Of a stretch of 64,000 bases of DNA, positions 8,675 to 18,271 are shown in pieces. Both the position numbers and the translations under genes were made by a program. The notes under the pieces were generated by a model. It ran no database searches and was not told where the DNA came from. It saw nothing but the letters and a program-made list of their open reading frames with translations. Origin of the DNA: DAOUEX01 sp034430235. GTDB taxonomy: Bacteria > Chloroflexota > Anaerolineae > UBA2200. Where the stretch lies: contig CAYZGO010000002.1 in assembly GCA_964478075.1 (NCBI GenBank), positions 1-64,000 on the forward strand, in the 5' to 3' direction. The first letter of the stretch is position 1. Each line of letters begins with the position of its first letter.

Positions 8675-10381
8675 CTACAGCACGACACCGGTTTCGATCG
8701 TGCCTTCCTTCATGCCCTTGGCAATCTCCTCCAGCTTGGCCTTGACCTCAGCAGGAACCGCACCCTCTGTCTCATGGAAGGGTGCAAGCCCTACACCATC
8801 GTTCGCAGCCTCGAAGAGCAGGTTACCACCCTGCCAGGTGTCCCACACGGCGTTGCTGATTGCAGTGTAGACGGACACGTCCACCCTCTTCATGGCGCTG
8901 GACAAGAGCTTGTCAGATCCATCCACGCTGCCATTTCCAAAGGTCGTCAGGTACTCGTCCTGATCCACTCCGATGACGTACACTCCGTGCTGCGCCGCAC
9001 CCAGAATGCCTCCAGAGCCTGTTGGGCCGCCAGCACCAAAGATTACGTCTGCGCCTTCAGCTATCTGCGACAGAGCTGCTTCCTTGCCACGAGCGGGGTC
9101 AACGAAGCTGTCAATGTACACGCCCAACACCTTGCAGTCAGGATTGACGTAGTGTGCGCCATTCTCGTAGCCCTTGCGGTACTTGATCACCGGCGGAATC
9201 TCCATGCCGGCCACGATCCCTACCACGTTGCTCTTGGTCATCAAGCCCGCCAGACAGCCAGCCAGAAAGCCCGCTTGGTCTTCTGAGAAGATCAACCCAG
9301 CCACGTTGGGAACCACTTCCGCCTGGGATTGGTCTACACCGGCAAGATTGATGTCAGGATACTTGTTGGCCACCGCAATTGTGGCATCCCCAATCATGAA
9401 GCCAACTGTGATGATCATCTCGTACCCTTCCTGGGCGAACTGCTCAATGTTCTTCTCATAGTCCGTCGGTGCCAGGGTCTCAATGAAGGCCGACTCCAGA
9501 CCGAACTCCTCCACAGCCATCATCATGCCCTTGTAGGCAAACTCGTTGAATGTGCCATCGTTGACCTTGCCTACATCCGTGACCAGCCCAACCTTCACCT
9601 TCTTGGGTTCCGGTGCAGCTCTGCACCACTTGGCGTCAAGCTGGGCAATCAGGCCTTGATCCATCACTGCCTTGAGGCCTTTGTTGATGGCTTCGAGGAC
9701 CTCGGGTGCGCCCTTCTTCACGGCGATGCCGTAGTACTCCTCGGTGAAGGGTTCGCCAACGCTCTTGATCTTGGTCGGGTACTTCCCTACGTAGCCAGCT
9801 ACCAACGGATTGTCGGCGACTACCGCGTCAATCTGTCCGTTGATCAGATCCAGCATAGCCTGGGGGATTTCATCATACGTCTTGAGCGTGGCGCCGGCGA
9901 TTTTTTCGACTTCCATGGCGCCCGTGGTGCCGATCTGTGCACCCACGACCTTGCCTGACAGGTCAGCAGGCCCCTTAATCGTCTCATTGTCAATCTGTAC
10001 GCCAATGAGCTGGCCTGCGTTGTAGTAGGGGTCAGAGAAGTCCCAGCTCTTCTTCCGTTCCTCGGTGATGGTCATAGCTGAGATGGCCGCGTAGTACTGG
10101 CCAGTAGCCATGCCTGCCAGCAAGGGGTCCCAGCCGACGTTGATGAATTCAACCTCAAAGTCAGCCGACTTGGCAATGGCGTTCATCAGCTCAATGTCAA
10201 AGCCAACGATCTCTTTGGTTTCTTCGTCAACGTACTCGAATGGTGGCCAGGTTGCGTCGGTAGCCACCGTAATCTTCAACTTGCGCGCCGCCGGCGTCGG
10301 TGTTGCCGCTGGGGCACAAGCCGTCAGTACCATACTGATAGCGACGAACAGGGAGACGAGAGTCCAAAACTTGCCTTTCAT
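8675..10381 (-). CDS. Fused binding protein: family-3 amino-acid receptor + BMP receptor
   Basis: A 568-residue lipoprotein. The signal peptide ends in a lipobox ('VLTACAP') and is followed by a Pro-Thr linker. Residues ~33-252 form a complete family-3 amino-acid binding protein ('ATWPPFEYVDEE', 'IGFD', 'GTTGAMEVEK'). Only ~10 residues (252-261, 'WCRAAPEPKK') separate it from a complete BMP/PnrA-like domain starting 'VKVGLVTDVGKVNDGTFNE' and running to the end; this family binds nucleosides or other hydrophobic ligands. The BMP half lacks its own signal peptide. The neighbouring permease and ATPase are of the amino-acid type only. Either a true two-headed receptor or a fusion by deletion between two lipoprotein genes. 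I know of no described protein with this architecture. Confidence 0.92.
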   Translation of the reverse strand: MKGKFWTLVSLFVAISMVLTACAPAATPTPAARKLKITVATDATWPPFEYVDEETKEIVGFDIELMNAIAKSADFEVEFINVGWDPLLAGMATGQYYAAISAMTITEERKKSWDFSDPYYNAGQLIGVQIDNETIKGPADLSGKVVGAQIGTTGAMEVEKIAGATLKTYDEIPQAMLDLINGQIDAVVADNPLVAGYVGKYPTKIKSVGEPFTEEYYGIAVKKGAPEVLEAINKGLKAVMDQGLIAQLDAKWCRAAPEPKKVKVGLVTDVGKVNDGTFNEFAYKGMMMAVEEFGLESAFIETLAPTDYEKNIEQFAQEGYEMIITVGFMIGDATIAVANKYPDINLAGVDQSQAEVVPNVAGLIFSEDQAGFLAGCLAGLMTKSNVVGIVAGMEIPPVIKYRKGYENGAHYVNPDCKVLGVYIDSFVDPARGKEAALSQIAEGADVIFGAGGPTGSGGILGAAQHGVYVIGVDQDEYLTTFGNGSVDGSDKLLSSAMKRVDVSVYTAISNAVWDTWQGGNLLFEAANDGVGLAPFHETEGAVPAEVKAKLEEIAKGMKEGTIETGVVL

Positions 10382-10575
10382 CTTTCCACTCCTTGATTAG
10401 AATTGGTCAGCGGTTCACCAGTTGGATGCTGAGGGAACCCACCCCTTTATGAGTAGGACCGCGGCAATCTACACGTATTCGCTAAGGCGTGACCACCTCC
10501 TTTTGTTACCAAGATGCTTGACGACAAATTGTTACAGGCAAACTAGCCGCGTCAGTCAATCGAATTCTATGATTG

Positions 10576-10603
10576 ATTATACTAGAAGTACATGCCTTGT
10601 CAA
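10576..10603 (-). promoter_or_regulatory. Promoter of the fused receptor gene
   Basis: On the minus strand: TTGACA (10603-10598), 16-base spacer, TATAAT (10581-10576). Both hexamers match consensus. Confidence 0.75.
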
Positions 10604-10791
10604 ATCGCTAGTCCCTGCAATAGGCCAACAGATCGTTACCGGCCTGTAGGTCGCAGGTTAGAAGCAGGTCGGTGCTGATGCTCTCCAAAAGCAGGCGTGT
10701 GAAGAAAGCGATATGGTCAGCACATGCTCAGAATACCCATACGTCGAAAACTGCACTGTATAGTATGTCTTGGACAGCGCACATCCTGTGT

Positions 10792-10820
10792 TTGTAATTT
10801 CCAGCATTTCATGCTAAAAT
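10792..10820 (+). promoter_or_regulatory. Promoter of rpsF-rpsR
   Basis: TTGTAA (10792-10797), 17-base spacer, TAAAAT (10815-10820) preceded by TGC, an extended -10. The leader to rpsF would be about 100 bases, room for an S6:S18 autoregulatory structure, which I did not resolve. Confidence 0.6.
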
Positions 10821-10927
10821 CTCCACCTCAGTTAAAGGTTGGCTTCAAGCGACCTTTCCGCTCCAGGTCATTCTGCCCGCCCCGGCAGGGTGCGCCTGCG
10901 GCAATCCCGAGGAAAGGAGGTATGACG

Positions 10928-11227
10928 ATGCCAGGATATGAACTAGTCTTCATCGTCCAGCCTGAAATGGAAGAAGAACCCCTTACTGCGCTGGTGGAAA
11001 AGGTGACGCAAAACGTCAGCGATCTCAAAGGCCAGGTCAACCAGGTTGATCCCTGGGGAAAACGACGGCTGGCCTATCCCATCAAGAAGCACCTGGAAGG
11101 GTTCTATTTCCTGATGCAGGTGGAACTGCCTGCATCTGCCGTTCGCGGTCTGGAGAAAAGCCTCAAGTTGATGGAAGACGTTATTCGTTATTTGATTATG
11201 CGCAGAGACGAAACAGGGACCAAATGA
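10928..11227 (+). CDS. rpsF: 30S ribosomal protein bS6
   Basis: A 99-residue bS6. The sequence '[14 protein letters not shown]', the central '[21 protein letters not shown]' region and the terminal 'RYLIMRRDE' are typical. I chose the second ATG (10928): the perfect site 'ggaaaggagg' ends seven bases before it, whereas the ATG at 10922 is too close. It binds 16S rRNA as a heterodimer with bS18, whose gene follows with a four-base overlap or a short gap depending on its start. The ssb gene usually found between them is missing. Confidence 0.95.
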   Translation: MPGYELVFIVQPEMEEEPLTALVEKVTQNVSDLKGQVNQVDPWGKRRLAYPIKKHLEGFYFLMQVELPASAVRGLEKSLKLMEDVIRYLIMRRDETGTK

Positions 11228-11256
11228 GTATCCGATCACTATCCAAGGAGGTTAAC

Positions 11257-11577
11257 TTGGCTACAGATACAGAAGGACAACAGCAAACAGCGCCGCCACA
11301 GCGCACTGAGCGTTCACAACGAGACGTGCAGCGAAGACGGCGGACGTTTCACCCGCGTGCCCGCAAGAGATGCGCTTTCTGTGAGAAGAAGGCTCTGCAA
11401 ATTGACTACAAGAAGGTCGATCTGCTGAAGAACTATATGACTGACAGAGGCAAGATCAAGCCCCGTCGCAGAACTGGTCTCTGTGCCAGGCATCAGCGCC
11501 GCCTGACCACGGCCATCAAGCGCGCACGTCATCTGGCTCTACTACCCTTTACTATTAAATACCTTCGCACGAGCTGA
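11257..11577 (+). CDS. rpsR: 30S ribosomal protein bS18
   Basis: A 106-residue bS18 from the TTG at 11257, which lies five bases after 'aggagg'; an in-frame ATG at 11224 overlapping the rpsF stop would add 11 residues. The N-terminus is a long hydrophilic, Gln/Arg-rich extension (~30 residues). The core '[22 protein letters not shown]' and '[14 protein letters not shown]' is canonical. The Cys-X2-Cys plus Cys-X2-His pattern indicates the zinc-binding form of S18. Confidence 0.93.
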   Translation: MATDTEGQQQTAPPQRTERSQRDVQRRRRTFHPRARKRCAFCEKKALQIDYKKVDLLKNYMTDRGKIKPRRRTGLCARHQRRLTTAIKRARHLALLPFTIKYLRTS

Positions 11578-11650
11578 CTTCCTATTCATTTCTACAGGGG
11601 TGCGAAGACCAGCCGCATTTTTCATGCTGCCACGAATTCGAGGTAAGTGA

Positions 11651-12793
11651 ATGGCAAAGACACCCAAGCAGAGACCAAAGGTCTTTAGCAAGAAGCAGCT
11701 GTCTAGAAGAAAACGGGAGGCACGGCACACGCGGATTCTATACATTGGTGGCGCTGTGACCGTCATCTCGGTACTCCTGGTGCTGGGCTTCGGCTTCTAC
11801 CAGGAATACATCGTCAAGCCTTCCTCTCCGGTCGCAGTGGTTGGTGGCAACCCGATTTCTACCAGAGAGTATCAGCTTATGGTGAAGTATCGGCGTTTTG
11901 AACTGGCCAGCATGATGGCTAGGCTGCAGGATCAATTGTCTCGCCTGGATCCGACAGTGGAGGAGCAGCAGTTCCTTGTGCAGTATTTCCAGCAGCAACT
12001 AGAGCAAGCCCGACTTCAAGCGATGAATCTTCCTATGCAAGTCTTGGATGACATGATTGATGATGAACTAATCCAGCAGGAATCTGCCAGCCGCAATATC
12101 ATCGTTACGCCTGAAGAAGTGCAGGAGGAAATCGAAGGGCAATTTGGCTACGAACGCAATCCGCCCACTCCCACGCCAACGCCAATCACGGCGACCGTAG
12201 CCATAACAGTGACGCCTATGCCTACTGAGCCTGTGATGAGCGGAGAGGAATTCCAGAAGAATTACGGCGAGTATGTACTGGCTTTGCGCAAGAACGTGGG
12301 ATTCAGCGAGGCTGCCTTCCGTCGCTTGTTTGAGTCGAATGCGTATCGTCAGAAGCTGCAAGAGGTTCTGGCAGAGGAGGTACCCACAACTGGCGAACAG
12401 GTCCACGCTCGCCACATCCTGGTAGAGAGCGAAGAGGAGGCCAAGAGGGTGCTGGAGAGACTCAATGCTGGAGAGGACTTTGCAGCCTTGGCCACAGAGC
12501 TTTCGATAGACACCAGCGAAGGCGGCGACCTGGGCTGGTTCCTGCGGGGACAAATGGTTGCCGAGTTCGAAGAAGCCGCTTTTGCCCTCCAGCCCGGGGA
12601 AACGAGTGATATCGTGAAGACAAGCTTTGGCTACCACATTATCAATCTAATAGAACGTGACCCTAACCATGCTCTGGACGAAGCTAGTCTCTCTCAAAGG
12701 AAAGCCTCTGCTCTGGAAGATTGGCTCGCAGAACAACGGCAATCCGATACAGTGCAGCGCTACTGGTCCTCGGACAAGGTGCCGCAGGATTAA
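11651..12793 (+). CDS. Membrane-anchored PpiC-type peptidyl-prolyl isomerase
   Basis: A 380-residue extracytoplasmic foldase of the SurA/PrsA class. It has a basic cytoplasmic tail, one membrane helix (~30-52), a SurA-like N-terminal chaperone region with an interrupting 'PTPTPTPITATVAITVTP' linker (~177-194), and a parvulin domain (~250-345) with 'HARHILVESEEEAKRVL', 'GGDLGWFLRGQMV' and 'SFGYHIINL'. It helps fold secreted proteins. Start ATG at 11651, 73 bases after rpsR. The Pro-Thr insert in the chaperone part is unusual for the family. Confidence 0.93.
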   Translation: MAKTPKQRPKVFSKKQLSRRKREARHTRILYIGGAVTVISVLLVLGFGFYQEYIVKPSSPVAVVGGNPISTREYQLMVKYRRFELASMMARLQDQLSRLDPTVEEQQFLVQYFQQQLEQARLQAMNLPMQVLDDMIDDELIQQESASRNIIVTPEEVQEEIEGQFGYERNPPTPTPTPITATVAITVTPMPTEPVMSGEEFQKNYGEYVLALRKNVGFSEAAFRRLFESNAYRQKLQEVLAEEVPTTGEQVHARHILVESEEEAKRVLERLNAGEDFAALATELSIDTSEGGDLGWFLRGQMVAEFEEAAFALQPGETSDIVKTSFGYHIINLIERDPNHALDEASLSQRKASALEDWLAEQRQSDTVQRYWSSDKVPQD

Positions 12794-13045
12794 GGCCTGG
12801 TCGACCTAGCACGTAGTCTCCCCTAATTGCGTTGGTATGAAAACTGACTCGCTGTCTCATCGCAAAGACCGCTGCCCCGTCGAAGAGATGCCGGGACGCT
12901 TCGCAGAGAATGCTGAGAAAACTCCAGAAACTCTGCGCACCCTGCGTCTCTTGGCCACCGAAGGTGCCAAGAGGCTGCGTGCTCTGCGGCACAATAAACG
13001 CACCAACATACAATAGGTAGACCACCAGCTAGCAGGTCAAACAGG

Positions 13046-13076
13046 AAGATCCCCAATTATGCGTAGTGGGGCTCTT
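13046..13076. terminator. Bidirectional terminator between ppiC and rel
   Basis: Stem aagatcccca/tggggctctt around a loop of about 11 bases, followed by pyrimidine-rich sequence on the plus strand and purine-rich on the minus. It lies between two convergent genes. Confidence 0.6.
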
Positions 13077-13091
13077 CTTCTTGGGCCGCAG

Positions 13092-15236
13092 CTAAGCCTT
13101 TTCGCGTCGAACTTCCAGTACGTCACGAAGGCTTTCCAGCCTGCTCAACACGCTGCGCAATTGTTGGATACCGCTTATCTGCAGCGTTGCCAGGATCGTG
13201 GCGGTATTGTCCCCATGTGTGGACACGTGGGCGGCACTCATGCTGATACCCTCGTCGGCTACTATGGAGGCGATATCACGCAACAGGCCAGGCCGATCGA
13301 AAGCTTCGATGTGAATGTCCACGGGATACACCTCTCGCGCAACTCCCCACTCCACTTCAATCAGGCGCTCAGAGTCAGCCATGTTCTTGATGTTGGGGCA
13401 ATCACGACGGTGGACAGTGATCCCCGTCCCTCTGGTAATGTAGCCTACAATGGGATCTCCTGGTACGGGATTGCAACACGGTGCCAGACGCGTGAGTAAA
13501 TCACCGACCCCCTTCACTCGAACACCTACGACGGAAGGCGGAGGTAGTACTGACTCGGGAAAGAGGAGGGGGCGGACCCCAATGTCCGCAAATTTACCAG
13601 CAATCTGCTGCGGGGAAATATCGCCATACCCGATGGCAGCCAGAAAGGTGTCCACGTTCCGGTACTTGAAAAGCTTGGCAATCTCCTCAAAGGACCTCTG
13701 TTCCAGGCCCAGCCGGTGCAATTCCTTCTCAAGCACTTCGCGCCCTTGGGCGATATTCTCGGTGCGCTCCTGCCGCTTAAACCATTGCCTGGCTTTGACC
13801 CGTGCCCGCGTGGTCTTGATATACCCCAGTTGCGAATTCAACCAATCTCGGCTGGGGCCGCCCTTCTTCGCCGTCAGGATCTCCACCTGTTCACCCGTAT
13901 GCAGTTGGTAATCCAGGGGTACTAGTCGCCCGTTCACTTTGGCGCCACGACAACGGTGACCTATCTCGGTGTGAATGTAGTAGGAAAAATCAACCGGCGT
14001 GGCTCCTTGTGGCAAATCTATGATGTCGCCTTTCGGGGTGAAGATGTACACTCGCTCTGGAAAGATATCACTTTTTAATGACTCGATAAACTGGCTGGCA
14101 TCCCCTACATCCTGATGCCATTCGGACACCTGGCGTAGCCAAGCGATTCTTGCTTCCAGGCTAAGATCGCGGCTGGCTTGCTCCTTGTAGCGCCAGTGAG
14201 CAGCGATGCCGTATTCCGCCACGCGGTGCATCTTCCAGGTGCGAATCTGTATCTCGAGCGGGCGGCCTTCCGGACCTATCACAGCCGTGTGCAAGGACTG
14301 GTACATATTATCCTTGGGCATGGCAATGTAGTCGTCAAACTGACCGGAAATTGGCCGCCACATACTGTGAATAACTCCCAATACTGCATAGCAATCCTTG
14401 ACCTCTTCCAGTAGAATGCGCACGCCACGCACGTCATAGATTTCCTCAAAGTCACGTTCTGTTTCCTTCATTTTGCGATGGATGCTCTGGATGTGCTTAG
14501 GGCGTCCAGTTATCTCAGCGTCGATGCCCTCTTCCTTCAGCCTCTGACGTATGATGGTAATAATCTGATCAACGTAGTTCTCTCGTTCCTGACGTCTTTC
14601 TGCTAACAGGCCCGTTATCTTCCGGTATTCTTCAGGCTCGAGGTGTTGGAAGGCCAAGTCTTCCAGTTGCCACTTTAGCTGCCAAATACCCAGGCGGCTG
14701 GCCAGTGGTGCATAGATATCCAAGGTCTCCTGTGCGATCCGTGCCCGCTTCTCAGGCGGCAAGGCGACCAGGGTACGCATGTTGTGCAGGCGGTCGGCCA
14801 GCTTGATCATGATTATTCTGATGTCGTCAACCATGGCCAAGACGATCTTGCGCACGTTTTCTGCCTGTGCCTCGGCCAGTGCCCCTCGCCCACTACGGCT
14901 CAAACGCCTGACCCGCTCCAGCTTGGTCACGCCGTCCACGAGCTTTGCCACCTCGTCGCCAAACTGCGCTTGCAAGTCTTCCAGTGTCACAGAGGTATCT
15001 TCGGGTACGTCGTGAAGCAGGGCAGCCGCAAGTGTCGGTGCATCCATACGCAGATCTGCCACGATGTCCGCTACCGCAATTGAATGGCACACGTACGCTT
15101 CGCCAGACGCGCGTGTTTGGCCCGCATGCGCTCGCGCCGCCACCTCATAAGCATGCTGCACAAGGTCAAGGTCAGCATCTGGCGAGTACTGTTCAAGTTT
15201 CTGGATCAGATTCTCGAGCTGCTCTATCTGTGCCAC
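13092..15236 (-). CDS. rel: Bifunctional (p)ppGpp synthetase/hydrolase
   Basis: A 714-residue RelA/SpoT homologue for the stringent response. The hydrolase domain is complete: 'YVCHSIAVADI', 'AALLHDVPEDTSVTLEDL' (HD plus ED) and 'ADRLHNMRT'. The synthetase domain (~235-345) has 'YDVRGVRILL', 'DDYIAMPKDNMYQSLHT' and 'EIQIRTWKMHRVAEYG'. A TGS domain (~385-445, 'PKGDIIDLPQGATPVDF') and a C-terminal ACT domain follow. Both activities should be present, so this is the single long Rel of the organism. GTG start. The spacer after the gene holds a terminator. Confidence 0.96.
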   Translation of the reverse strand: MAQIEQLENLIQKLEQYSPDADLDLVQHAYEVAARAHAGQTRASGEAYVCHSIAVADIVADLRMDAPTLAAALLHDVPEDTSVTLEDLQAQFGDEVAKLVDGVTKLERVRRLSRSGRGALAEAQAENVRKIVLAMVDDIRIIMIKLADRLHNMRTLVALPPEKRARIAQETLDIYAPLASRLGIWQLKWQLEDLAFQHLEPEEYRKITGLLAERRQERENYVDQIITIIRQRLKEEGIDAEITGRPKHIQSIHRKMKETERDFEEIYDVRGVRILLEEVKDCYAVLGVIHSMWRPISGQFDDYIAMPKDNMYQSLHTAVIGPEGRPLEIQIRTWKMHRVAEYGIAAHWRYKEQASRDLSLEARIAWLRQVSEWHQDVGDASQFIESLKSDIFPERVYIFTPKGDIIDLPQGATPVDFSYYIHTEIGHRCRGAKVNGRLVPLDYQLHTGEQVEILTAKKGGPSRDWLNSQLGYIKTTRARVKARQWFKRQERTENIAQGREVLEKELHRLGLEQRSFEEIAKLFKYRNVDTFLAAIGYGDISPQQIAGKFADIGVRPLLFPESVLPPPSVVGVRVKGVGDLLTRLAPCCNPVPGDPIVGYITRGTGITVHRRDCPNIKNMADSERLIEVEWGVAREVYPVDIHIEAFDRPGLLRDIASIVADEGISMSAAHVSTHGDNTATILATLQISGIQQLRSVLSRLESLRDVLEVRREKA

Positions 15237-15380
15237 CTCTAAACCACCAAGTACTGTTTGGGTGAGTCGTGCAGGAAGCAGTAAAAGTATACAGCACAGT
15301 ACCCTTCACGCCAAATATCGAGCATCACCACAGCGCTGTAAACCTGTCTTTTGGGGCAAGAAAAGATTCGGGCATGACCG

Positions 15381-15550
15381 CCGAACAAATTCGCCATCTC
15401 AAGCCTTCGGCCTCGGGGGCCTCAGCCCGAAGGCTGAGAGGACCCCGCAGGGTCTTGATCTAGCGCCTGAAATGCTGTGTCTGCCTGCACCTGTGGCGCA
15501 GGCACAGGTGAGCGCACTTTTCATCTCTAGCAAAGGAGTTCAATCCTTGG
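15381..15550 (+). repeat. Dispersed intergenic repeat, copy 1
   Basis: Matches the reverse complement of 23227-23342 through several blocks: 'aattcgcc', 'cttgatctagcgcctga', 'ttttcatct' and 'tcaatccttgg'. This copy has an extra ~35-base hairpin insertion near its start and another short insertion in the middle. No known element is recognised. Confidence 0.65.
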
Positions 15551-15553
15551 CTC

Positions 15554-15582
15554 TTGGCACAGGTCGCCATCTGTGGTATGAT
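15554..15582 (+). promoter_or_regulatory. Promoter of sbcC
   Basis: TTGGCA (15554-15559), 17-base spacer, TATGAT (15577-15582), about 140 bases before the ATG of sbcC. Confidence 0.55.
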
Positions 15583-15721
15583 TTCGGAGGGACTCGCCAA
15601 GTCGGCGCTTTTCTCCGCACCGCCCGGGGCGCTCCGTTGGTGAGCAGATTGCGACCAGCCATTGCCCTCCCCTGACAGGCCGTTGAAAATGAGTAGTTCT
15701 TGAAAGCGTGGTGGGTAAGCT

Positions 15722-18271
15722 ATGATTCCGGTGAAACTGCAGTTACGAAACTTTATGTGTTACCGCGAGCCGACGTCGTTGGACTTTGCAGGCATCCACC
15801 TGGCGTGCCTGACCGGCGATAATGGCCACGGCAAGTCGGCTCTCCTGGACGCCATTACCTGGGCACTGTGGGGTAAAGCACGGGCGCGCTATGACGATGA
15901 ACTCGTCACCCTCGGTGAAAAGGAGATGGAGGTAGAGTTCGAGTTCCTGTTAGGCGATGTGCACTATCGTGTGATTCGCAAACGCGAGTTAGGCCGCCGG
16001 AGCAGAAGCGCCTTAGAGCTCCAGATTAGGGACAATGGGAGGTCTCGCTCCTTCACGGCCAGCACGCAGCGGGAAACTCAGGCCAGGATCAACGGTATCC
16101 TGCGCATGGACTACAATACCTTTATCAACTCGGCCTTTTTACTGCAAGGGCGGGCCGATGAATTCACCGTCAAGCCACCTACAGAACGCAAGCGCATCCT
16201 GGCGGATATCCTCGGCTTGTCCATCTACGATGAATATGAGCAGCGCGCCAAGGCCCAGGTTAAGGAGAAGGAGCAGGCCGAGCGTGAGGTCGAGGCTCGT
16301 ATCCAAGAAATCCAGCGCGAACTGGAACACCGCCCAGAGTACAAGCGCGAGCTCAAGGCGGCCCAGGCGGAACTGGATCAACTCAGCAGCCAGGCCAAAG
16401 CAGCGGAAGTGGCCTTGCAAGAATTGCGCGGCAAGATGAAGACACTCGAGGCTCAAAGAGCCCAACTGGCCGATGTGAGCAAGCGCATCAGCGCTGCCGA
16501 GACCCAACTACGTGAACTCGACGAGCGAATAGAGGTTCAACACAAACGTATCGCCGACTGCGAGTCCATCCTGGAACGCCGTGAACAAATCGAAACAGGC
16601 TATGCGCGTCTGCTGCAGGCGCGCGAGCGAGAGGCCGACTACAGTGCCAAACTCTCACAACTTCTCCCTTTGAACGAAGAGAAGGCTCGCCTCGAGAAGC
16701 TGGTTGCCGAGGCGAAAAAGGGGCTAGAACTTGAAAAGCACCTAGTCGGGGAAAGGGTTGCTGATCTGGGAAAGCTGGCAGAGCGGCTTTCAAAACTGGA
16801 GGCTGAACACGCCGACGTTTCCCAGGAACTAGAGCGGCTAACAGATCTACAGGCTGAAGCCGAGGCAGGCAAACAGCGCATCAAAGAACTCTCCAACGAG
16901 AGAGCGGCACTGGACACGCTCAACGAGCAGCTGAAGATAGAGATGGCCTCCCTCAAAGAGAAGGCCAAGCTACTGCAGGAGCCGACAGCCACGTGCCCCC
17001 TTTGCAGGCAGGATCTGGTCGAAGATGACCGCCTGCGCCTGCTCACAGAGTTCGAGGAAACCGGCGTCGAGAAGGGCAAGCTCTACCGTGAGAACAAGGC
17101 GAGCCTGAAAAAGACTGCCTCACAGATCAGGTCCACAGAGTCCGAAGTGGAACGCGCGGAACGCAAGTTGAGACGTCTGCCAGCACTGCAGGGGCGTGAA
17201 GCGACGCTGAGCAATGCTGTACACGAAGCACAAGAAGCGGCCAGCAAGCTGAAAGAGAAGCGGCAAGTGCTCGCTTCTCTGGAACGGCAGTTACAGCGCG
17301 GCGACTTTGCGGCGGAGGAGCAAACGCAACTGGCCAAGATTGAGGCACGCATCACAGACCTGGGCTACGACAGGGCTGCCCACGAGGAAGTACGCCAGGC
17401 CGTGGCGAGGCTTGCCAACCTTGAAGCTGAAAAGGCAGAGTTGGACAGGGCACAGCAGGCAATCACTGATTCGCGCGAGAATCAACGACAACTCACAGAG
17501 GCTCGCAAACAGTGGGCCGCATCACTGAAAACAGACAGGCAGCACCACGAAGAACTGTCGGCCGCCTTGGCCGGACTCGAAGCACTGGCCAAGGAGTTGG
17601 AGGCCAGGCAGCAGGAGACAGATGAACTGCGCAGCAGAGAGGGACGTGCGCGCCAGATGGTAGGCGCGGCACAGCAGAAGCTGGACCATTGCCGTTACCT
17701 GGCTGGAGAGCGGAAGAAGAGAGCCAGACAACTGAAAGAGCTGGCCGAAGAGCGCAGCGTGTACGAGGAACTGCAACTGGCCTTTGGGAAAAAAGGCTTG
17801 CAGGCGCTGATTATCGAGAGCGCTGTCCCAGAGATAGAGGATGAAGCCAACGCGCTCCTGGGCCGCATGACCGAAGGCCGCATGAGCGTGCATTTCGAGA
17901 CCCAGCGCGACACCAAGAAAGGCAGCACTATCGAGACTCTGGACATCAAGATCTCCGACGAGAATGGACCGCGCAGCTACGAGATGTACTCTGGCGGCGA
18001 GGCATTTCGCATCAACTTTGCCATCCGCATCGCCTTGAGCAAGCTCCTGGCGCGACGGGCGGGCGCACAGTTGCAGACGCTGATCATTGACGAAGGTTTC
18101 GGCACGCAAGATACACAGGGACGGCAGAGGCTGGTGGAGGCCATCAACTCCATCAAGGATGACTTTGCACGCATCATCGTCATCACGCACATCGAGGAAC
18201 TGAAAGACTCCTTCCCTGTGCGCATAGACGTGTACAAGACAGCGCAGGGGTCGCAGATAACGATCAACTAG
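15722..18271 (+). CDS. sbcC: SbcC/Rad50-like SMC ATPase
   Basis: An 849-residue DNA-repair ATPase. Walker A 'GDNGHGKSALLDAITWALWG' lies near residues 33-52. Two long coiled-coil arms (~175-680) flank a zinc hook, Cys-Pro-Leu-Cys, near residue 424. The C-terminal head has the signature 'YSGGEAFRINFAIRIALSKL' and Walker B/D-loop 'LIIDEGFGTQD'. Such proteins normally act with the Mre11/SbcD nuclease on DNA ends and hairpins; no sbcD is adjacent. Length suits the shorter Rad50-like group. Confidence 0.94.
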   Translation: MIPVKLQLRNFMCYREPTSLDFAGIHLACLTGDNGHGKSALLDAITWALWGKARARYDDELVTLGEKEMEVEFEFLLGDVHYRVIRKRELGRRSRSALELQIRDNGRSRSFTASTQRETQARINGILRMDYNTFINSAFLLQGRADEFTVKPPTERKRILADILGLSIYDEYEQRAKAQVKEKEQAEREVEARIQEIQRELEHRPEYKRELKAAQAELDQLSSQAKAAEVALQELRGKMKTLEAQRAQLADVSKRISAAETQLRELDERIEVQHKRIADCESILERREQIETGYARLLQAREREADYSAKLSQLLPLNEEKARLEKLVAEAKKGLELEKHLVGERVADLGKLAERLSKLEAEHADVSQELERLTDLQAEAEAGKQRIKELSNERAALDTLNEQLKIEMASLKEKAKLLQEPTATCPLCRQDLVEDDRLRLLTEFEETGVEKGKLYRENKASLKKTASQIRSTESEVERAERKLRRLPALQGREATLSNAVHEAQEAASKLKEKRQVLASLERQLQRGDFAAEEQTQLAKIEARITDLGYDRAAHEEVRQAVARLANLEAEKAELDRAQQAITDSRENQRQLTEARKQWAASLKTDRQHHEELSAALAGLEALAKELEARQQETDELRSREGRARQMVGAAQQKLDHCRYLAGERKKRARQLKELAEERSVYEELQLAFGKKGLQALIIESAVPEIEDEANALLGRMTEGRMSVHFETQRDTKKGSTIETLDIKISDENGPRSYEMYSGGEAFRINFAIRIALSKLLARRAGAQLQTLIIDEGFGTQDTQGRQRLVEAINSIKDDFARIIVITHIEELKDSFPVRIDVYKTAQGSQITIN

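Larger units (their letters stand above)
10382..10927. other. Divergent regulatory region between receptor gene and rpsF
   Basis: Holds the minus-strand receptor promoter (10576-10603), giving a ~190-base leader, and the plus-strand rpsF promoter (10792-10820). The leader carries a strong ribosome-site-like 'aaaaggaggtg' (10504-10494 on the minus strand) roughly 110 bases before the receptor ATG, without a convincing reading frame behind it. No protein gene is seen. Confidence 0.5.
15237..15721. other. Intergenic region with a dispersed repeat
   Basis: No gene is supported. It contains one copy of a dispersed repeat (15381-15550) and the sbcC promoter. A small hairpin, agccttcgg/ccgaaggct (15402-15410 and 15427-15435), lies inside the repeat. 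Confidence 0.6.

Noticed and set aside
10449..10465. T-box-like 'gagtaggaccgcggc' on the plus strand
   Set aside because: The core differs from the T-box consensus, there is no specifier stem or terminator, and the next plus-strand gene is rpsF, not an aminoacylation or amino-acid gene.
15262..15675. 137-codon open frame upstream of sbcC
   Set aside because: It spans the dispersed repeat and shares similarity only with the other repeat copy, so the likeness reflects the repeat and not a protein family.
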